DNA of 26,270 nt from Sulfuricella sp035530375 (GTDB lineage: Bacteria; Pseudomonadota; Gammaproteobacteria; Burkholderiales; Sulfuricellaceae). Positions 22,065 to 26,270 of this stretch are shown one piece after another. The position numbers and the translations under genes were made by a program. A model generated the notes under the pieces. It saw nothing but the letters and a program-made list of their open reading frames with translations, searched no databases and was not told the origin of the DNA. How positions within the stretch are numbered: position 1 is the first letter of the stretch; each line of letters opens with the position of its first letter. Where the stretch lies: the NCBI GenBank assembly GCA_035530375.1, contig DATKUY010000019.1, forward strand, positions 1 through 26,270, given 5' to 3'.

Positions 22065-24407
22065 ATGGAGCAAACACAAAAATATAACATTAGACAAAAC
22101 CCTGGGGAATCTGTGGCTGAAGAGCGGCTGGAACCTGCCTGGTTTATCACGTTGTACGGGTGGTTTTTCGGACGGTTATGGTCGCTCGCGCATTCGTTAA
22201 AATTGCGCCAGGCGGAGGCCCCAAGTGGCGGCATCCTCCGCAACGCGGTCAGCCATAACGGCTGGGTCTGGGCGCTCGGCAGCTTCTGCGCCCTCAATCG
22301 CATTCCCTTCGACCCGGAACTTCTCTTTCAGCGGTTTCCGCCGCCGTATACCCTCGAAACGCTGATTCAGGCCGCCCGTGCTTTGGGGTTCAGCATTCGA
22401 AACAAAGCGTGCTCTCCTGAGGAAATAGGTCAACATCCGCTTCCATGCCTGGCAGTTATCCATGCGCCCGCCGAAAGTGCCGACGTACCCATGGCGGAGG
22501 ACGATACCGGGGAACAAAAGCCGGCGGATGACCGTCTTGCCACCACCCTGGCGCTGATTTCGGAAGCTGCCGCCGAGCAGGTTACGCTCTTCATGGCCGG
22601 TTCCAACACGCCGCAGGTTCTGAGCACGGGCGAGTTCGCCCCCCTGTTTGCGGGCACGATTTTTCTTCTGAAGCCCAATCCCAAGGCTGTAAAGGATCCC
22701 GACGCGGCAACGGGGCAGACCGCCTTCGGCTTCCGCTGGTTCGTGCCCGAGCTGCTCAAGCACAAGCCGATCTGGCGCGACGTGTTGACCGCTTCCCTGA
22801 TTATTCAACTGGTGGCGCTTGCCACGCCGCTTTTTACCCAGGTCATTATCGACAAGGTTGTGGTGCATCGCACTGAAAGCACGCTGATCGTCATCGCCAT
22901 CGGCCTGGCGGTATTCATGATCTTTTCCGCCTTGCTCACCTGGGTACGCCAGTACCTCGTATTGCATACCGGCAACCGTGTCGATGCGGTGCTGGGCAGC
23001 GCCGTGTTCGAACACCTCTTCGCCCTGCCGACGCGTTACTTCGAGCACCGCCCAACCGGCGTCATCTCCGCCCGTTTGCATGGCGTGGAAAGCATCCGCG
23101 AATTCGTGGCGAGCGCCGCCGTCACGCTGATCCTCGACCTGCCGTTCCTGTTCATTTTCGTCGCCATCATGTTCTACTACAGCGTGATGCTGACGCTGAT
23201 CGCCCTGTCCATACTGGGCGTGATCATCGGCATGAGCCTGATGATGGCGCCGCTGTTCCAGGCGCGAATGAGCGAGCAATTCCTGCTGGGTGCGCGCAAC
23301 CAGGCTTTCGTCACCGAATACGTCTCCGGTTTGGAAACGGTCAAGAGCCTGCAGATGGAGCCGCAGCTCAAGAAAAAATACGGCGACTACCTGGCTGACT
23401 ACCTGCACGCCGGCTTCCGCATGAAGCAGATCGGCAACACCTACAACGTCGCGGCAAACACCCTGGAACAACTGATGACCCTGCTGATCCTGGTGGTCGG
23501 CGCCTACATCGTGATGAACGGCACCGACTTCACCATCGGCATGCTGGTTGCGTTCCAGATGTTCTCCGGCAAACTCTCCCAGCCCATGCTGCGCCTGGTT
23601 GGGCTGTGGCAGCAGTTCCAGCAGGCAAGCATGTCGGTCAAGCGCCTGGGCGACATCATGAACGCCCCGACCGAACCTTATTCCCTGATCCCGGCCCGTG
23701 TCGGCGGCAACCAGGGCAAGATCGAAGTCGAAGGACTGAGTTTCCGCTACAACGAAGACCTGCCCTACCTCTACCGTGATTTCGGCCTGGAGGTAAACCC
23801 CGGCGAAACCGTCGTCATCATGGGGCCGTCCGGCTCAGGTAAAAGCACCCTCGCCAAGCTGCTGCTGGGCTTCTACGCCCCGGCGGACGGGCAGATCAAG
23901 ATCGACGGCACCGACATCCGCCATTTTTCCGCCAACGAACTGCGCAGCTACTTCGGCGTCGTACCGCAGGAAACCGTGCTGTTCTCAGGGACGATCTACG
24001 ACAACCTGCTGATGGCCAACCCCCATGCCACCTTCGACCAAATCGTGCAGGCCTGCCGCATGGCGGAAATCCACGACACCATCGAAAAACTCCCCCAAGG
24101 CTACCAGACCGAAATCGGCGAACGCGGCGTCGGCCTCTCGGGCGGGCAAAAGCAGCGCCTCGCCATCGCCCGCGCCCTGCTCAAGCGGCCGAAAATCCTG
24201 ATCTTCGACGAATCCACCAGCAACCTCGACCCGCACACCGCAGAACACTTCGCCCGCACCATCAACCAGCTCAAAGGCAAAGTGACCATGCTGTTCATCA
24301 CCCACGCCCTGCCCAAAAGCCTGCAAGTGGATAAAACGGTGAGGATCGGCGAGAAATTGTCCGTCCTGAATGGAGACAAGGATAAGAGCGAACATTCGGA
24401 AAAATAG
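22065..24407 (+). CDS. Type I secretion system permease/ATPase (HlyB/PrtD-like, with C39-like domain)
   Basis: About 780 aa. The N-terminal C39-like domain (about 60-210) has lost the catalytic Cys of C39 peptidases (Trp in GWVWALG), so it is a non-cleaving docking domain as in HlyB. The membrane domain (about 235-510) has about six hydrophobic segments. The ATPase domain has Walker A GPSGSGKST near 587, Q-loop VPQETVLFSGTIYDNL, signature LSGGQKQR, Walker B ILIFDESTSNLD and the H-loop His in FITHAL. Candidate starts are ATG 22065, TTG 22056, and GTG 22113, the last with a GGGGA site 4 nt before it. It should export an unfolded calcium-binding protein, most simply the one encoded at 25713. No membrane-fusion protein (HlyD) gene is in the window. 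Confidence 0.95.
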   Translation: MEQTQKYNIRQNPGESVAEERLEPAWFITLYGWFFGRLWSLAHSLKLRQAEAPSGGILRNAVSHNGWVWALGSFCALNRIPFDPELLFQRFPPPYTLETLIQAARALGFSIRNKACSPEEIGQHPLPCLAVIHAPAESADVPMAEDDTGEQKPADDRLATTLALISEAAAEQVTLFMAGSNTPQVLSTGEFAPLFAGTIFLLKPNPKAVKDPDAATGQTAFGFRWFVPELLKHKPIWRDVLTASLIIQLVALATPLFTQVIIDKVVVHRTESTLIVIAIGLAVFMIFSALLTWVRQYLVLHTGNRVDAVLGSAVFEHLFALPTRYFEHRPTGVISARLHGVESIREFVASAAVTLILDLPFLFIFVAIMFYYSVMLTLIALSILGVIIGMSLMMAPLFQARMSEQFLLGARNQAFVTEYVSGLETVKSLQMEPQLKKKYGDYLADYLHAGFRMKQIGNTYNVAANTLEQLMTLLILVVGAYIVMNGTDFTIGMLVAFQMFSGKLSQPMLRLVGLWQQFQQASMSVKRLGDIMNAPTEPYSLIPARVGGNQGKIEVEGLSFRYNEDLPYLYRDFGLEVNPGETVVIMGPSGSGKSTLAKLLLGFYAPADGQIKIDGTDIRHFSANELRSYFGVVPQETVLFSGTIYDNLLMANPHATFDQIVQACRMAEIHDTIEKLPQGYQTEIGERGVGLSGGQKQRLAIARALLKRPKILIFDESTSNLDPHTAEHFARTINQLKGKVTMLFITHALPKSLQVDKTVRIGEKLSVLNGDKDKSEHSEK

Positions 24408-24483
24408 GGAAATATTGAAATTACGTGGGTTTGAATCGATACCTGGGAGAATCTGTGAAGATGATTTTTACAAGGAAAGTTAA

Positions 24484-24543
24484 ATGACGCTGCTCGTATC
24501 TATTCATTGGATAAATCGAGAGTATTTGGAAAAGAGTATCTGA
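24484..24543 (+). other. Short upstream ORF (19 codons) before the first GNAT gene
   Basis: MTLLVSIHWINREYLEKSI starts at an ATG preceded by AAGGAAAG and ends at a TGA one base before the ATG of the GNAT gene (TGATATG). The near-overlap and ribosome site suggest translational coupling or a leader peptide. It may also be chance in a 137-bp AT-rich gap. Confidence 0.35.
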
Positions 24544-24544
24544 T

Positions 24545-25009
24545 ATGACTATACGGTTCGCAACGACAGAAGACATTCCAAAATTGGCAAATTACTGGCG
24601 CGAGCATGAGCAAGGGCGGTTTGGACATTTGCCATTCGATGAGGCACGGTTCTCCGCAACCATGAAAAGGTTAATTGAAGCCAAAGAATCGCACTGCCTT
24701 TTCGTCTCCGATGACCAAGAGCATTGTCCATGCGGAGTTCTAGCTGGAAAAATTGATTACTACTATTTCTCCAGCCAACCGGTTGCACAACTGATCTTGT
24801 ATTGGGTGCACCCTGGCCATCGATCGGGTTCTATGGCGATCAAACTCATGATGGCCTTTAGGAAGTGGGCTGAAAACCGCAAGGCGGCAGAGCTTGTGGT
24901 AGGGGTGACAAGCGGTGAAGACATCGAACGGACAGACCGCTTCCTCAAAAAAATAGGGTTTCGGCTAACGGGCGGGAATTATGCAATGCCTCTGGGGGGA
25001 GTGGAATGA
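24545..25009 (+). CDS. GNAT family acyltransferase, first of a tandem pair
   Basis: A 154-aa single-domain GNAT protein. The acetyl-CoA-binding motif A region is VHPGHRSGSMAIKLMMAFRKWA (about residues 88-109, read as V-x-P-x-x-R/H-x-G-S). The C-terminal strand-helix FLKKIGFRLTGGNYAMPL is also typical. It is clearly paralogous to the next gene: both share IRFA-x-x-ED at the start, RS/RGS plus K-LL/MM-AFR-WAENRKA in the middle, and GF...G-NF/NY-MAL/MPL at the end. The place between a secretion ATPase and a calcium-binding substrate suggests acyl modification of the exported protein, as HlyC-type acyltransferases do, but no HlyC signature is seen. Lower GC than the housekeeping genes. Confidence 0.85.
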   Translation: MTIRFATTEDIPKLANYWREHEQGRFGHLPFDEARFSATMKRLIEAKESHCLFVSDDQEHCPCGVLAGKIDYYYFSSQPVAQLILYWVHPGHRSGSMAIKLMMAFRKWAENRKAAELVVGVTSGEDIERTDRFLKKIGFRLTGGNYAMPLGGVE

Positions 25010-25040
25010 AATGCGCTATGCATCTACTTAGGAAATGGCT

Positions 25041-25562
25041 ATGAAAATTCGATTTGCGCAAAAAGAAGACATTTCAATCATATTGGCAATGTGCAAGAAG
25101 ATGGCTGCCGAGTCGCGTTTTCAACGCTATGGGGTTAACGAAACAAAACTTGTGTCCGTCATCTCCTCCATGGTTGGCAATAGCGGGAATGCAAGTCTAT
25201 TCTTGGCGGAGCGTGCGAATGGGGAAATCGCCGGCATGCTGGCTGGTTATGTAACCGACTATTTTTTTTGCGACGCCATCGTCGCGCAAGACAGATGGTT
25301 TTATGTCAAGCCGGAATATCGCGGTAGTTCTGCAGCGGTAAAGTTGTTATTGGCTTTCAGGCGCTGGGCAGAGAACCGCAAGGCAAATGAGTTTTCCATC
25401 AATATGAGCGTGGGAATCGATATGACACGGTTCAACAAATTCATGATGCACCTTGGCTTTAATTGTTGCGGGTCGAATTTCTCGATGGCCCTTGCTGGGT
25501 GTCCTGAACCTCAGGACTCAGCGCAGGTGTTGGGAGCGGTTACGGCAGGTACCGTGGAATGA
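25041..25562 (+). CDS. GNAT family acyltransferase, second of a tandem pair
   Basis: A 173-aa GNAT protein paralogous to the gene before it, with motif A as YVKPEYRGSSAAVKLLLAFR (about residues 90-109) and the same WAENRKA block. The ATG at 25041 is preferred to the one at 25035: AGGA lies at proper distance and the resulting start MKIRFAQKED aligns with MTIRFATTED of the paralogue. A C-terminal extension of about 20 residues past the GNAT fold has no match in the first copy. Both copies lie between the secretion ATPase and the calcium-binding protein. The target is unknown. Confidence 0.85.
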   Translation: MKIRFAQKEDISIILAMCKKMAAESRFQRYGVNETKLVSVISSMVGNSGNASLFLAERANGEIAGMLAGYVTDYFFCDAIVAQDRWFYVKPEYRGSSAAVKLLLAFRRWAENRKANEFSINMSVGIDMTRFNKFMMHLGFNCCGSNFSMALAGCPEPQDSAQVLGAVTAGTVE

Positions 25563-25654
25563 AGTTTTAGCCTGTGAAGTGAATGGCGAAAAAATATGTT
25601 TTTGAGAAAAAACAATCTAAATCCGGGTTTGAAAGAAGGCGGGTGATGGAATGG

Positions 25655-25699
25655 AAACTGAAAGACGGGTCAACGCTCACCCCTCGGGGTCTTCGGTTT
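25655..25699 (+). terminator. Imperfect hairpin between the GNAT pair and the calcium-binding protein gene
   Basis: AAACTGAAAGAC pairs with GTCTTCGGTTT with one bulge and one wobble pair, and an inner ACCCC/GGGGT stem is possible. It ends in TTTT just 5 bp before the AGGAG of the next gene. It may be an intrinsic terminator or an attenuator setting the ratio of GNAT enzymes to the secreted protein. Confidence 0.4.
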
Positions 25700-25712
25700 T
25701 AAGCAGGAGAAG

Positions 25713-26270
25713 ATGAATATGGTGTTAAAGAGAAAAAACAAAGCGAAGCTGACCCATTTGATTGCCATTTCGCCTTACAACGCCCCGGCGGGATCGGAGC
25801 AGGCCAGCCAATCCCTGTCCGAGCGCTTCATCCGCGTCGCCCTCGCAAGAGGCGCCGTCGCCCCGATGTGGGAAGTCGAGACCGCCGCCATCCAGACCCA
25901 ATACGGCGACCCCCAGGCGGGATTGACCGAGGAAGAGCGCGCCGGGCGCAACGGCTTGCTCGCCCCCTCTCCCCAACCCTCCCCCGTCTCGCCAGTGCGA
26001 GCAGCTTTGCTGCCGCTCTCGGCGGGGACACTCCTTGCGGGTGCCGGGGGAGGGAGCCAGACCTTCCGCCCGGTAGCCCTCGACCTCAACGGCGACGGCG
26101 TCCAGACCACCGGTGCCAACAAAACCGTGGCCTTCGACGTGGACGACTCGGGCTACCTCAAAAACACCGCCTGGCTCAACAACAACGACGGCTTTTTGTT
26201 CCTCGACCGCAACCTCAACGGCAGCATCGACTCGGGCCGGGAACTGTTCAGCAACAGCATCGTCGACCTG
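25713..26270 (+). CDS. Calcium-binding RTX-like type I secreted protein, 5' part (runs off the window)
   Basis: 186 codons are visible with no stop, so the 3' end lies outside. AGGAG precedes two in-frame starts (ATG 25713 at 3 nt, ATG 25719 at 9 nt); the second has better spacing. There is no Sec signal, as expected for type I export with a C-terminal signal. Residues about 120-186 hold calcium-loop sequences: DLNGDGVQ, DVDDSGYL and DRNLNGSIDSGRELF, the pattern seen in large RTX-type exported proteins just before their repeat arrays. Before it, a Pro/Ala-rich stretch (about residues 83-118) is coded by a palindromic GC-rich repeat. It is the most likely cargo of the secretion ATPase upstream. 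Enzyme or adhesin function cannot be told from this part. Confidence 0.8.
   Translation, partial: MNMVLKRKNKAKLTHLIAISPYNAPAGSEQASQSLSERFIRVALARGAVAPMWEVETAAIQTQYGDPQAGLTEEERAGRNGLLAPSPQPSPVSPVRAALLPLSAGTLLAGAGGGSQTFRPVALDLNGDGVQTTGANKTVAFDVDDSGYLKNTAWLNNNDGFLFLDRNLNGSIDSGRELFSNSIVDL
25961..26056. repeat. GC-rich palindromic repeat inserted in frame in the RTX-like gene
   Basis: CCCTCCCCC at 25977-25985 is the perfect reverse complement of GGGGGAGGG at 26046-26054, and an inner GCAGC-TTT-GCTGC hairpin lies between. The run of CCCCTCTCCCCAACCC type resembles short dispersed palindromic elements known from many proteobacterial genomes (recalled, not searched). It has no stop in the reading frame and adds a Pro/Ser/Ala/Gly-rich linker. 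Confidence 0.65.

Noticed and set aside
22197..23471. 424-aa open frame on the minus strand opposite the secretion ATPase
   Set aside because: Antisense shadow with Gln/His/Arg/Gly-rich composition; the plus strand has all ABC motifs.
24545..25562. GNAT pair as further AHL synthases
   Set aside because: They lack the LuxI invariant Arg/Phe/Trp/Asp pattern and the RLLPT and E-x-x-R-F blocks; they are ordinary small GNATs.

Overview
The window looks like a chromosomal segment of a Betaproteobacterium, perhaps in the Nitrosomonadales/Gallionellales area. This is inferred from the gene set (Pat-like CoA ligase/GNAT fusion, M48 protease divergent from orn, rsgA-ychJ pair, small c-type cytochrome, several c-di-GMP proteins), high third-position GC and protein style. 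It was not tested by a search. No rRNA, tRNA, CRISPR array or intact insertion sequence was seen.

Layout. Positions 29-4275 (minus) hold a two-gene run: an aminoglycoside-phosphotransferase/P-loop kinase fusion and an 892-aa CoA-ligase/acetyltransferase fusion. Positions 4398-6851 (plus) hold a histone-deacetylase-like hydrolase, a small secreted basic protein, a DUF4337 membrane protein and a PAP2 phosphatase. Positions 6888-16135 (minus) are rich in signalling and housekeeping: a cyclic-nucleotide-binding protein, a FapA/DUF342 protein, a HD-GYP protein with a C-terminal hemerythrin, ychJ, rsgA, a mono-heme cytochrome c, a CZB-PAS-GGDEF-EAL protein and an M48 protease. Positions 16200-19512 (plus) hold orn and a glycogen phosphorylase, separated by an inverted repeat of TTCGTG-type units.

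The accessory part is 19513-26270. It holds a luxR-type gene broken by an internal deletion/frameshift, an intact luxI-type acyl-homoserine-lactone synthase, a translationally coupled gene of unknown function, a HlyB-type type I secretion ATPase, two tandem paralogous GNAT acyltransferases, and the start of a large calcium-binding, RTX-like protein that runs off the window. Three 20-bp lux-box-like sites (CTG-N10-CAG) sit upstream of luxR, of luxI and of the secretion ATPase. The third is a perfect 8+4+8 palindrome.

The simplest reading is a quorum-sensing cassette that once controlled, or still controls, a type I secreted calcium-binding protein and two GNAT enzymes that could modify it. The receptor is degraded in two ways: the ligand-contacting aspartate is alanine, and about a dozen codons are missing with loss of frame. 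The DNA-binding domain is preserved in another frame. Either the circuit is decaying, or a truncated ligand-independent regulator remains, or another LuxR elsewhere drives the boxes.
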